A DNA stretch of 64,000 bases from Rotaria socialis (taxonomy: Eukaryota; Rotifera; Eurotatoria; Philodinida; Philodinidae), in the NCBI GenBank assembly GCA_905331475.1, contig CAJNYU010004202.1:1-64000 (forward strand), given 5' to 3'. Shown one piece after another: positions 1 to 10,504 of this stretch. A program made the translations under genes and the position numbers. The notes beneath the pieces are model-generated. The model was not told where the DNA came from. It ran no database searches and saw only the letters and a list, made by a program, of their open reading frames with translations. Position 1 is the stretch's first letter; the number at the start of each line of letters is the position of its first letter.

Positions 1-19
1 ATCGATTCCCAGTCGTGAG
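1..19 (+). repeat. 3' end of a tRNA-Thr-like sequence cut by the window edge
   Basis: These bases match the last bases (T-arm end and 3' acceptor strand) of the tRNA-like copies at 666-744 and 1563-1641. As in those copies, a CT-rich stretch follows (20-46). The copies end at 19, 744 and 1641, so the array continues to the left of the window. Confidence 0.6.
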
Positions 20-46
20 TCATTTTCTTTTCTTTGTGTTCGTTTC

Positions 47-620
47 TTTCGAGTGATTTACGATTAGAGACTCCTTCGTTCGGAGCAGTAATCCTATTCC
101 GCAATGTTGAACATTCCGGAACCAGTTTCGCTCACGGAACCAATTCTATCTAATTCCCGAAATTCCGTTTATCACTTCCAACACAATTCCGGAATTCCCG
201 GAATCACTGCCGATCGATTCCACCTAATTCCCGGAATTCCGTTTACCCCTTCCGATTCAATTTTGGAATTACGCGGAATTCGTACGGATTCCGCCTAATT
301 TCAAACGGTTTCGGAATTCAGTGCATCCACACTGACGCCCACTCTTTCCGCAACACCGACATTTACACCCAGACCATGCAATTCCGGTACGGAATTCCGC
401 CTAATTCCCAGCGATTTTGTATTGACCTAATTCCGGAATTTCGGACCGGAATCGGATCATCACGAAATCTGTAAGACAAGATAAAATAGTGACACAAGTT
501 ATAATTCCGGAATCGACGGAACTGATTCCGGGAGGCAGAACTGATTCCGAAGTGTTCAAAATTGCGGAATAGGATTACTGCTCCGAACGAAGGAGTCTCT
601 AATCGTAAATCACTCGAAAA
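47..620. repeat. Foldback unit 1 with GGAATTCCG-type motif array
   Basis: The left arm (about 47-113) is repeated as its reverse complement at about 545-620 with very few mismatches. Between the arms lie many degenerate copies of short palindromic motifs of the GGAATTCCG / TTCCGGAA type, so the whole unit can fold back on itself. No transposase is visible. A conserved 45-base spacer links the right arm to the tRNA-like sequence at 666-744. The open frames that cross this unit are by-products of the repeat and are not annotated. Confidence 0.7.
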
Positions 621-665
621 GATTAAATGTATGTTCATATCGAATTGAATATGAATGTAGATTGG

Positions 666-744
666 GTCTCGATAGCTTAGTTGGTAAAAGTGTCTGGCTA
701 GTTACCGGAGTGGATTCTACCTGGGTTCGATTCCCAGTCGTGAG
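666..744 (+). tRNA. tRNA-Thr(AGU)-like sequence, repeat-borne, probably not a functional tRNA
   Basis: It has an A-box (TAGCTTAGTTGG) and a perfect B-box (GGTTCGATTCC). A five-pair anticodon stem encloses the loop CTAGTTA, anticodon AGT (Thr), and the T-stem CTGGG/CCCAG is perfect. Two of seven acceptor pairs do not form and the variable region is 11 bases, long for a class I tRNA. It recurs at 1563-1641 and in part at 1-19, each time followed by the same CT-rich tail. It is therefore either a tRNA-derived SINE head or a tRNA pseudogene amplified with the foldback unit. Confidence 0.5.
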
Positions 745-852
745 TCATTTTCTTTTCTTTGTGTTCGTTTCTTTCGAGTGATAAACACACGCCGTATTAC
801 ATCTTTTATTCGAAATAAAGTGAATAAAATTATGCCCTGTCATATATAGATT

Positions 853-877
853 TATATATATATATATATATATATAT
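853..877. repeat. (TA)n microsatellite
   Basis: An uninterrupted TA dinucleotide run. It lies in the 150-base stretch (about 781-930) that is present after the second tRNA-like copy and absent after the first. Confidence 0.9.
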
Positions 878-939
878 GATTCATATCTCACCGCAAAAAG
901 ACAGGCAAATGGAAACCCTGGCTCGAAGATATCGGTTAG

Positions 940-1510
940 AGTTAGTCTTCGAACGAAGAGCATACATCCTATTCCGCAATGCTGAACATTCCGGAACCAG
1001 TTCCGCTCACGGAACCAATTCCATCTAATTCCCGAAATTCCGTTTATCACTTCCGATTCAATTTCGAAATTACGCGGAATTCGTACGGATTCCGCCTAAT
1101 TCCAAACGGTTCCGGAATTTAGTTCACCCACACTAACATTCACGCCCAGACTGACGCCCGCACTTAACGCAACACCCACATTTACACCCAGACCATGCAA
1201 TTCCGATACAGAATTCCAGGAATTAGGTCGAACAGGAATTACACGGTATTCCAAGGAATTCCGCCTAATTCCCAGCGATTTTGTATTGACCTAACTGCGG
1301 AATTCCGAATCGAAATCGGATCATCACGAAATGGGTAAGACAATATAGAATAGTGACACAAGTTGTAATTCAGGAATCGGGCAGTGTCCATAATTGACCT
1401 ATTCCGGAATCGACGGAACTGATTCCTGGGGGCAGAACTGCTTCCGAAGTGTTCAAAATTGCGGAATAGGATTACTGCTCCGAACGAAGGAGTCTCTAAT
1501 CGTAAATCAC
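940..1510. repeat. Foldback unit 2 with GGAATTCCG-type motif array
   Basis: A second copy of the unit at 47-620. Its right arm (about 1445-1510) is almost identical to that of unit 1. Its left arm (about 942-1000) is diverged over the outer 25 bases and then rejoins the consensus. The interior is again filled with TTCCGGAATT-like motifs and has indels relative to unit 1. The conserved spacer and a tRNA-like copy follow. Confidence 0.65.
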
Positions 1511-1562
1511 TCGAAAAGATTAAATGTATGTTTATTTCGAATTGAATATGAATGTAGATTGC

Positions 1563-1641
1563 GTCTCGATAGCTTAGTTGGTAAAAGCGTCTGGCTAGTT
1601 ACCGGAGTGGATTCTACCTGGGTTCGATTCCCAGTCGTGAG
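1563..1641 (+). tRNA. tRNA-Thr(AGU)-like sequence, second full copy
   Basis: Nearly identical to 666-744; one difference (GCG for GTG) restores the D-stem pair. It has the same A- and B-boxes, the same anticodon AGT and the same imperfect acceptor stem. The CT-rich tail at 1642-1679 matches the one at 745-782. The copies lie 725 and 897 bases apart, so they move as part of a larger unit. Confidence 0.5.
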
Positions 1642-1793
1642 TCATTTTCTTTTCTTTGTGTTCGTTTCTTTCGAGTGATAAACACACGCCGTATTACATC
1701 TTTTATTTTATCTTTAGCAACATCATATTGTGAAATCAGATTAATTCCATTAGAGCATATCCTTTAACAGTATTGTAGCGATTCAAAGCGAAT

Positions 1794-2081
1794 ATGAATA
1801 CTGAAAAACGTAATGTTTCCAATCCAATAGATAGTCTCGATAGATCTAAGGATCACAATAATATGTTAACGGATATGTACGAGACTATCTATTCTATATA
1901 TCAATATATCCAGACTATACCCTCTAGTCATTTGACTGAGGGTAGAACTACGCTTCTCAAAAGGAACGATTCTTGTAAAAAAAAAGAAACTTATCAAAGA
2001 AAAATCGTTTCATATTTTTTAGCTGATAGAATAAATAAAACGTATAACATTTATTTAGTAAGCGAACTGAATAGTCCTTAG
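1794..2081 (+). CDS. Hypothetical 95-residue open frame
   Basis: An ATG-started frame that ends 145 bases before the nitrate porter. It is rich in Asn, Lys, Ser and Tyr, with no signal peptide, membrane segment or motif I recognise. It could be a short gene, a decayed gene or chance in AT-rich DNA. It is listed because it is the only sizeable frame between the repeat array and the porter. Confidence 0.2.
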   Translation: MNTEKRNVSNPIDSLDRSKDHNNMLTDMYETIYSIYQYIQTIPSSHLTEGRTTLLKRNDSCKKKETYQRKIVSYFLADRINKTYNIYLVSELNSP

Positions 2082-2225
2082 AGAATAATTGCAGCCAATG
2101 ACTAGCATATCATCTATGTAACATAGATGCCGATCATCCAGATTTGATTTCAGGAGATTTCCTCAATTTGTTTCACCGAATATTGTTTTATTTCTATATA
2201 CATTCGAAGTAGAATTTTCTTTATC

Positions 2226-3731
2226 ATGTCCAATAAGCAAGGATTCGTTCGAAGTCTCTTTGATTCAAACGTTAATCCCGTTAATCAAAAGGCTCGTAAT
2301 ATACCTATACTAAATATCATGGATAAGTATAGTAGAGCTTTTCATCTTTCATGGCTAGGATTCTTTGTTGCATTTTTGTCCTGGTTTGCTTTTCCTCCTC
2401 TTCTTCATGGGGCTATTCAAGAAGATCTGCAACTTACTAAAGCGCAAATAGCAAATTCAAATATTGTCGGACTAGTGGCAACGTTACTTGTTCGTGCTAT
2501 TGTTGGTCCTTTGTGTGATAGATATGGTCCTCGTCTCGTTATGGTTGGGTGTCTTCTTAGTGGTGCCATGGCAACTGCTTGCACACCATTGATTAGTAAT
2601 ACCACAGAACTTAATATAATTCGATTCTTCGTTGGTATTTTGGGAGGCACTTTTGTTCCATGTCAAGTTTGGACAAGCCAATTCTTTGACAAGAATATTG
2701 TTGGATTAGCTAACGCGTTGGCTGCAGGATGGGGTAACGCAGGAGGCGGTGCCGCCTTCTTTTTAATGCCTGCCATTGTATCCCTGCTTATGAGCAAGTA
2801 TGGTTTCAGTCAATATTGGGCATGGCGCATGGCTTTCCCAATGTGTCCACTTGTATTTATTGTCTGTACTGCAATTTTGACGCTTATTTTTGGAGATGAT
2901 ACACCAAATGGATCATGGAGCAGTCGACATAAACATCAAATTGCTGAAACAAACGATCAATTTGAGAATGCATCAATGATAGCCTCATCTTCTCCGTCAA
3001 TGGAAAAAACCATTGACCTCTCTCTCGATCATGAACTTCCGTTAGCAACTAAAGAATCTGAAAGAAAGAAAGATTTCAGAGATGTGAAATTTTTCGAGAT
3101 TGAAGATGAAGTTCCTCAAGCTCCATCGGCTGCAGATATATTAAAAATTGCACTTTCATCGCAAACTCTATTGGTGTCACTTCCCTATCTGTGTTCATTT
3201 GGTTCTGAACTCGCTGTCGAAGGTGTTATTTCAGATTTTTACATACAAACTGCAAAAATATCAAATAACGTAGTTTGGAACGAACAGACTGCCGGAAAAT
3301 GGGCTGCTGTCTTTGGTCTATTGAATTTAATTACAAGACCTTTAGGTGGATATATATCAGATTTACTTTATCAAAGTAAGGGACTCAATGCCAAGAAATG
3401 GTGGTTAATCTTTCTTGGAGTTATGCAAGGTATCTTCTTTATCTTAATTGGTTTTATGAATCTAAATATTTATCATTTAATTGGAATGATGACTGGTTTG
3501 GCAATATTCATGGAAGCAGCTAACGGAGCTATTTTCTCTTTGGTACCTTCTATTCATCCAAAATTTAATGGCGTTGTTTCAGGTTTTGCAGGAGCAGCTG
3601 GAAACATGGGCGGTGTTTTATTTGGCTTAGCTTTCCGATTTCAGGGAACTGATTATCAGACAGCTCTGTGGATCATTGGAGTTAGTTGCCTAGGTGCAAA
3701 TCTTGGTGTCACTTGGATTTCAGTGCGATAA
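2226..3731 (+). CDS. Nitrate/nitrite porter, NNP family of the major facilitator superfamily
   Basis: A complete, intronless 501-residue membrane protein that would import nitrate or nitrite. It shows the NNP signature NALAAGWGNAGGG (residues 163-175) and its C-terminal counterpart GFAGAAGNMGG (453-463). The preceding motif GGTFVPCQVW (140-149) and the MFS loop motif CDRYGPR (97-103) are also present. The two substrate arginines expected in TM2 and TM8 appear as R90 (in LLVR) and R371 (in LITRPLGG). A hydrophilic loop of about 80 residues (224-302) splits the two six-helix halves, as in fungal CrnA-type porters; plant NRT2 proteins lack such a loop. Animals normally have no NNP porter, so horizontal acquisition, perhaps from a fungus or protist, is the best reading. 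No nitrate reductase is nearby. AATAAA-type signals lie about 90 bases past the stop. Confidence 0.93.
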   Translation: MSNKQGFVRSLFDSNVNPVNQKARNIPILNIMDKYSRAFHLSWLGFFVAFLSWFAFPPLLHGAIQEDLQLTKAQIANSNIVGLVATLLVRAIVGPLCDRYGPRLVMVGCLLSGAMATACTPLISNTTELNIIRFFVGILGGTFVPCQVWTSQFFDKNIVGLANALAAGWGNAGGGAAFFLMPAIVSLLMSKYGFSQYWAWRMAFPMCPLVFIVCTAILTLIFGDDTPNGSWSSRHKHQIAETNDQFENASMIASSSPSMEKTIDLSLDHELPLATKESERKKDFRDVKFFEIEDEVPQAPSAADILKIALSSQTLLVSLPYLCSFGSELAVEGVISDFYIQTAKISNNVVWNEQTAGKWAAVFGLLNLITRPLGGYISDLLYQSKGLNAKKWWLIFLGVMQGIFFILIGFMNLNIYHLIGMMTGLAIFMEAANGAIFSLVPSIHPKFNGVVSGFAGAAGNMGGVLFGLAFRFQGTDYQTALWIIGVSCLGANLGVTWISVR

Positions 3732-5004
3732 TCTGATGCACGGGAAAGAACAATTTAACTTATGTAATCGCGAAGATCCGAAAACTTTTTTTCTGTTTTG
3801 TCTTTATGAATCTATAGAATAAATAAAAAATTGATTAAATATAGCAGAGTTCAGAATGTTTCAATGTTACTATTTATAGGTACAGTACTACTTGAAACTG
3901 GAAACTCTACGACTGTGAATGCAGATATTACGAGGCTTATCTATTTTTAATGTAACCCAATAGTAACTACTCCTACAATTGAAGGATTGGCATTTCGTTG
4001 TTGATGTTTTCGAGCGATGATATATGAAACTCGATTGCCACAATAAAGATATCGTTGAATAAAAGCATAACTTTCTTTATCCATTGAGCAAAAAATAATT
4101 ATTCTTTCACAAGGAATCATGTCAATATTGCAGTTGTCAAAGCAGAAACTTGAGGGTGTGGGTGTGTTTCTGAGATTTAATTAAAACCCACACCCACACC
4201 CACACCCTCAATAGATGTTTGTAAGAAGTTTTCACTATTGTAATCACTGTAGTTGTTTTTGAAGAAATGTTATCAGAAGCAATCATGTGATCAACTGATT
4301 GACGTTTTAGTTATCTAATACGATGTCGTTCGAACGATCATTAATACCACACGCTAATTCTGTGAACCGTGCTTATTTTTATCAATAAGACTATTAAAAA
4401 TTTGAATATAATAATGTCAGAAGCAACGCTATATAGTGTTTTGATGCTATCTTGTGGTGCAAGCTGGAACAAAGGACAATATGAGTAGTGCATTCATCTG
4501 TAAATTATCTGGGGAAATAAGAATTATAATGAATACTACAAAATTTCATCCGTTTATCTTGCCAAAATAATAATTATCGAAACGTTTGAAGTATAGGCAT
4601 CTAAAAAATATTTCATTAAAAAGATGTAGCCTAGTAATAGTAATTAATGCTCACTTGAAACATTTTTAAGATTTGTTAAGATTTAACACAGTTCGTTTTG
4701 CATTAGTTTTATCGATTGCAGTATATTTCGCCGTATATATGTTTGCGTAGAACACTCAATATTGAATACTTAAGTGATTAAAATTGATTTTTATTTTCAA
4801 ATACTTCCTGACTGTTTTAGTAAGTCTATTTGTTCAGATTTTAAACTTATCTTTCTCAATCAAATAGCATAATTCAAGAGAATAGAAAGAATTTATTAGA
4901 TGAAATATCAAAGCAGCTATATATCTAAGACATATAAAAGCAGCTAAGATAATTCGGCAAAGATGAAATAATTAAAAATACTAAATAAACAAAAATCTCA
5001 AGTT
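3732..5004. other. Non-coding stretch between porter and pentapeptide gene
   Basis: AT-rich DNA with the porter's likely polyadenylation signal near 3818 and the telomere-like hairpin at 4150-4211. I see no coding frame or RNA gene in the rest. Confidence 0.6.
4150..4211. repeat. Telomere-like GGGTGT hairpin
   Basis: The left arm reads TTGAGGGTGTGGGTGTG (4150-4166). After a 21-base AT-rich loop the complement follows in a longer C-rich form (4188-4211). The G-strand motif GGGTGT is a rotation of TGTGGG, which I recall as the telomere repeat reported for bdelloids. Two telomere-like tracts head to head in mid-sequence suggest a healed break, a fused end or an inverted duplication of a captured end. 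Confidence 0.6.
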
Positions 5005-7053
5005 TCATATTTCCCATGGATACAAAAGTTGACTATCGGGTGTCTTAAAATCAACTTCGACATGTAGGTGAACATAGCGACACCACGATTGATCATGATC
5101 GATTGGATTATAGAACTGTACAGAAAGTTTCAAGCTTGTTGTTGATAGTTTGAGCAATTCAGACCATCGATATTGGATTGACTCGCTAGAACCCAATGAT
5201 TTGTTGTTTTCATCATATTGAGTAATAATCACACGCGTAGAATAGCCGACGTGACACATCACTGTTGCTTTTGCACGTCTGGCTTGTATAAGTGTCTTAT
5301 AAATATTCAAATCGACATAGTGATTCATTTCAACTTGATTTGTTTGATTTATAGGCGTAAAAATACAGGCATTGAGTTTTCTATATAGCATAGAGAATCG
5401 TTTTCGAAAATCAAACTCATAAAAAACAATAAATTTTACATACAAATACTTGTCATTGAGAAATCGGTACTCATTGAATATGGAATTAGCTGGACTGATC
5501 TTCCATCGACTATCATTAGCTATTAACGATGTATCACTATCAAGAACCAACGCACATTATTGATAGATTTCTCTGTCACAAATATTTACTTACCCGAGAA
5601 CAGATAATGCACAATGCAGTCGACCTTCGCCGTAGAGAAGGCTTGCAGGTGGTGCTCCTATTAATTGATTTTGCATCTGAGCATTTTCAAGTGTCAAAGC
5701 TTGTTTGAATAGACAAAGTGAGATATTTCCAACACTACCCGAACATTGAACGGTCGACACATTAGCATATGACAAATTCGTAGCCCATAAGATTGCGCTT
5801 CCAAGAACAGCGTTGTCAAATAAACCATATGATATGATGCTTGCTGTTAGATTAGCACGTCTTAGATCAGTAGCTGAAAAATCAATTTGTGTTATATTAC
5901 AATACACAAATTGACATTGTAATAAACGAGCTCGACGAAAATCACTCACAGCCAAATTTGAACCAAAGAATCCTCGTGTATTTATTTGAGTACAATCAAA
6001 AACAGCGTCAGAAAAATTTGTTTCTTGCATTCGTGTGAATTGAAAATGAGTATTTTTACCGATGGTTTTATAGAATGTTGCTCGTCGCATATCTACTTCA
6101 ATGAATGAAGCACTTCTTATATTACTGTAGGAAAAATCAGCTTCAAATAAATATGCTCCATTAAATATAGTACCAATACAAGTTGATCCACTAAAATTAG
6201 CACGATAAAGATAAGCATTTGTGAAATTCCCATATGAAATATTTTGACCAATAAATAAAGCATCATGGAGATGAGCACCATTTAAAAAGATCTTCACTAG
6301 ATTTCTTTGATTTCGTAAGTCAATATTGTCGAGACGAGCTTCCGTCAAATCGAGTGAGTTTTCCCCAATCGATAATTGACCCGCACCTTACAAAAACATA
6401 AGAAGATAAACTGTTCGAATCGGCCCAATTTGTTCAATGACGTTCAATGTTTTAGCTCGTACCAATGAGAAAATGATAGGATTTGACGATAACGGTTTCT
6501 CATTAGTTTTTAACATTAATTCGCCCATTTCATTATAATAATATAGTAATAGAGCATCAAGATATTTTTCATTCTCTTTCTTCTATCTTTCTTGTTCAAT
6601 ATTAATTTCATGCATCCGTTGATCACGTGTCATATTTCGTTGAATTGCAGCATTAAGATCATCAACTTCACGTTTCTCTGCTGCAAGTTGTCTGTCATGT
6701 TGACGTTGTTGTTCAGCTATCCATTTGTCAGTATCACGCTGTTCACACGAAATATTTAAATCTTGTTCACGTTGATCATTGGCCAATTCACGATCTTCAA
6801 CACGTTGCTGACGAGATATATTTAAATCTTGCTGTCGTTGTTGTTCAGCTAGACGTCGATCTTCAACACGTTGAATACGATTTTCATTTCGTTGATCAAA
6901 TGTAATGGTCACAGTAAAAATGTTCAATAGTAACGGTAGAAGAAGTTGACCCAGGAGATGAAAAAAGCCCTTTATTGTTAATATGGAACAATGATGATGA
7001 ACATTGGCATAGCGAATATGCTTTCTATTCGTCGCTTTGTCTAAAGCTTGCAT
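5005..7053 (-). pseudogene. Membrane-anchored coiled-coil / pentapeptide-repeat protein, with two in-frame stops
   Basis: One reading frame runs from ATG 7053 down to 5595. A 57-base intron follows (5593-5537, GTAAGT..ATAG) and the frame resumes to a stop at 5005. Parts in order: a short N-terminus; a membrane segment (FFHLLGQLLLPLLLNIFTV); a charged coiled coil with repeated (E/D)QR units near 6590-6890; about 20 pentapeptide repeats of the A(N/D)LXX/FXX type (about 6350-5640); and a C-terminal domain of about 180 residues with no recognised motif. The frame is interrupted by TAG at 6583-6585 and TAA at 6388-6390 but is otherwise in phase throughout, so the loss is recent or one stop is handled by an unrecognised splice. 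The TAA lies in a GTAAGG context. Function unknown; such proteins are numerous in bdelloids as far as I know. Confidence 0.75.
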
Positions 7054-7486
7054 ATTTTCTTTAATGGAAACATCTGATAAATAATTCTAGACTAAATATA
7101 TTGATCTGGTCTCGGATAGATTTATTAATCAATATTTGAAACAATGTTATAAATGTCAAATATTGGTAGTACAATTTGATTGAAGTAGTCTATTGGCACA
7201 ATGAGTAAAACTCTCACTGACAACATGTCATATATTTGCATTCTATCAATCATATATATATTGTGCTCAAGTACACTGAAATAAAGTTGACTATCAAAGA
7301 GTGTTGTCAAACTAAGTTCTTATCGTAGGTTTATGCTGAGTTTGTGCTATGGACGGATAAGATAATTTTCTATCAATATATGAATGATTGTAGACAATAG
7401 TTGACAACTGTCTATTGAATAGAAAAATGCAAAGTCAACAGTTGCTCTTATGGTCGGCATCGATTGATTTGATCTAACGGTATGCG
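7054..7486. other. Intergenic stretch between divergent genes
   Basis: It separates the start of the minus-strand pentapeptide gene from the plus-strand EGF/LDLa remnant. It would hold both promoters if they were live. No motif, repeat or RNA gene stands out. Confidence 0.5.
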
Positions 7487-8636
7487 ATGTATCTTATCAC
7501 CAATGATACCGAATCTAATCAGATGATTTTTTGCAATTGTTCATTGTCATCGTTCGGTTCTCGTTGCCAGTATACATTTAATTCAGCACTAGCAATTCAC
7601 TCATTCGGTGATTTCGTTCGTGTAACATTTAAGAATCGAAATCAGTTGCGTGAGAAACTACTAGTGCATACATGTTATCCATATTTGTCTGAATGTAACC
7701 GTGGCCTTCACCGATGTGTCTCGATTGGCGTGAAATTTGTCACAAAAATGGATTGTATTGGTGAAAGTTTTGGATTAGATGAGCAGCAATGTGACCAACT
7801 CGAGATGAACGAGTGTGGAACAAACGAATATCGATGTCACAATGGAGCACAATGCATTTCACTCGACTTTGTCCGTGATGGCAAGGACATTATAGATTGT
7901 CTGGATGGGACAGATGAACTCGAAATTGATATACAACCTGATATTGAGATGCCGATCACCGAAGACGCAATAATAAGATGTATATCTATAACCGTATTTC
8001 AGTGTGAAGAAGCTACTTGCTGTTTTCCTCGCACGGTTGTCAGTGGTGACGGCGAGTGTGTTCGATATGGTAATATCCCTACTCTCGGGCGCCCCTGCAT
8101 AGGCACAGGTCGTGATTTGAACTCGACTCGAGCTCTGTTTACATCATTCGATCCTCTCTCGCCTGACTGTAGAAAAGCACTGTTCTATGCACTCAAACTC
8201 TATTACTATTTTAATAACATACACAGTGAGAAACGATGTTCATCCGACATTCAACTATCTGTAGCAAATAACTGCGCCCAAGAATACGTATGGTTTTCTA
8301 CACAACCAATTTTGTATGGCTACTTTCAATTTGTCTATATAACAAATCGGTCGGTCAACGTGTTGGAATACAATATTGCGCCATATTTAGTATGCAATGA
8401 TCCACGACAATGTTTGCATCTGCCGAAGAAAAAAATTCAAATGAACGGGCGTGATTGTCGTCCATATTGGCAGTTTTTTCAGAAACCATTGATCATTCGG
8501 TATATGCCTATGCTGAATTAGCTGATAACATTCGTGCTTGTTCGACAATTGGCAATGAAAGTCAACGTGAATCATTGAATTCCTCTCTATTTCACTGTAA
8601 TCGTTCTGAGAAGTGCATCTCAAAACGGGTGCGTCC
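7487..8636 (+). pseudogene. Fragment of an EGF / LDL-receptor class A extracellular protein
   Basis: The frame begins with an EGF-like end (CNCSLSSFGSRCQY), so the true 5' part with its signal peptide is missing. A complete LDLa-type repeat follows (CGTNEYRCHNGAQCI ... DCLDGTDE). Next comes a Cys-containing linker of about 200 residues (IGTGRDLNSTRALF onward). A one-base shift between about 8455 and 8520 moves the reading into another frame, which starts a second LDLa-like unit (FHCNRSEKCIS). This is cut off exactly where the inverted terminus of the 8637-11762 element begins. It is thus broken at the 5' end, by an indel and by an insertion. The parent would be a secreted or cell-surface receptor-like protein. 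Confidence 0.7.
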
Positions 8637-8790
8637 CTTTTCGTCCTCACTCTTCCGGACATCAGGTTATTTGACCGGATGTTCGAAATCGGATATAAAA
8701 AATAAAATCGATTTTCCGGATGTTCGGAATGAAAAAATACAGGATGTTCGGAACATAAAGTAACAGATGTTCGAAACAAAAAATGACCGN

Positions 8791-10341
8791 GTTCTGCCTC
8801 TCCTTCTCCAATTAATCTTCGACATAATCAATAAAAATCAACTACGCTAAAGTATGACGCAGTTCTTTAAATTTAAAAGTTTTTATTCAAATTTTTAGAC
8901 GTTCAAAAACGGCTTTACGTACATGTTCTAACAGTAGCTCATCATCGTCGTTATCGTCTCTTCAATCAATGTCTCAATCATCTTCATCTTCTTCTACCAT
9001 TTCGACCGATTCAGGTTCATCTGACTTGAACAGTCTAAGTTTAAATAACACTTCTACGATTCCTACTTCGACATCATCATCTTCATTTGAAATGAATCAC
9101 CTACCACAACCTAGTGCAATTACCGTTATCAAAAGTATAAGATCAAAGGATCAGCTGTTTATGGGAGGCTATACTTATCAATGCAACGTTATTCGGAAGC
9201 ATGAGATCAGATGGACATGTAAAGAAAAGCATAATAAAAAATCACCTTGTCGTACAGCAATTAATACAACAAAGAATTCAGCAACTGAACAAAATCCCAT
9301 TTATTCATTTGCCAGTTCAAATTCAGTGGCACACAATCATCATCCAGATAAAGATAACCAAGTGATTTTAACATTTAGATCTAGATTAAAAGAATTTGGT
9401 GAAGCAAATCGTAGCGCACCACCGACGAAATTATATAATATACTTACTACTGATATGAAGTTAAGTGATAAACAAATGGGAATGTTAACAAGGTCTGAAG
9501 TTTTAAGTAAGTTCTTTCGTTGTTTTCGTTTAACTAAATTATTAACTTTTATCTCTTTCATATAGGGAAAACAATATATAATATACGCCTTAAAACAGCT
9601 CCACCATTACCACGTGATATTACATTTGATATCCCGTCACAATTTAGAATTACGTCGGCGGATAAGAGCTTTCTTCTTTACGATCACTTATATTCAAAAA
9701 ACACGAAAAGAATATTGCTTTTTAGTAGTGAATTTCTAATAAGAAAAATGTGTTCTTCGAGTTTGTTATCGATGGATGGCACCTTTTCTGTAGTACCAAA
9801 AATGTTTAAACAATTATATATTATTGTAGCCATTGATGAAGCTACACATTCAGGTGAATTTCTTTTTGTTATTTTTATAGGATGATTTGACGTTCTATTA
9901 CTATAAATGTGTTTATTTGTAGCTGAACCTGTTGCTTGGATTCTCCTCAGTGATAAACATGCACAAACGTATATCCTAATTTTTAAAGCAATGAAGAAAG
10001 CTGCTTCAAGATTGAAATTGGAATTAAAACCTGAACGATTTATAACTGACTATGAAAGTGGGATTATTAAAGCAGTACGAGAAGAAGTAGGTCGTTGTTT
10101 TTCTTCATAAAGGTGGATTGTCTCGCCTTTTAATTTACAAAAGTCAGCAATATGAACAAAGAACTTTATTTTTTATTTTTAGTTCGGTGGTGTTGTACAT
10201 CAAGGGTGTTTTTTCCATTTTCTACAACGTATTAATAAAAAATTAAAATCTTATGGATTATGGAAATATTATAAAAATAATGATTCATTACATCTTTATG
10301 TTGGGTGTTTCCACCAGCTTCCTACCACCATTTACAGAAAG
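8791..10341 (+). pseudogene. MULE transposase with FLYWCH zinc finger, 5'- and 3'-truncated
   Basis: Five exons can be read: up to 8851, 8899-9506, 9566-9853, 9923-10086 and 10183-10341, with introns of 47, 59, 69 and 96 bases. A Ser-rich leader is followed by a FLYWCH-type finger (YTYQCNV..RWTCKEKHN..CRTAI..HNHHPD). The MULE transposase core comes next: MDGTFSVVPKMFKQLY, which contains the first catalytic Asp; PVAWILLSDKHAQTY; RFITDYESGIIKA with the second Asp; and the GCFFHF motif. Exon 1 starts abruptly at the N beside the left array and has a TAA (in AATCAATAAAAATC) where the inverted copy has TCA. The region with the catalytic Glu is not found before the middle array. It is non-functional as it stands. 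Confidence 0.8.
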
Positions 10342-10504
10342 GTTTTCAAATCCCGTTTTGTTGGTTTCATCTTGTAGAGATTTTTACGCTGATCATTTTT
10401 TGTTTTGTGTTTTCAACGATTAGTTGAGAAATAAGAAAGATATCGAAGAAACATTGAAAATAAGGTTTTTCACAAAAAATGCAGTATTTTTTTTACGGAC
10501 ATCG

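Noticed and set aside
104-1678. Open frames of 91-101 residues rich in Phe, Arg, Ser and Asn
   Set aside because: They consist of translated GGAATTCCG-type arrays and inverted arms, and appear on both strands with the same composition.
8387-8779. Overlapping frames on both strands at the end of the EGF/LDLa remnant
   Set aside because: They run from decayed gene sequence into the terminal array; one frame keeps a few true LDLa residues but is not a separate gene.
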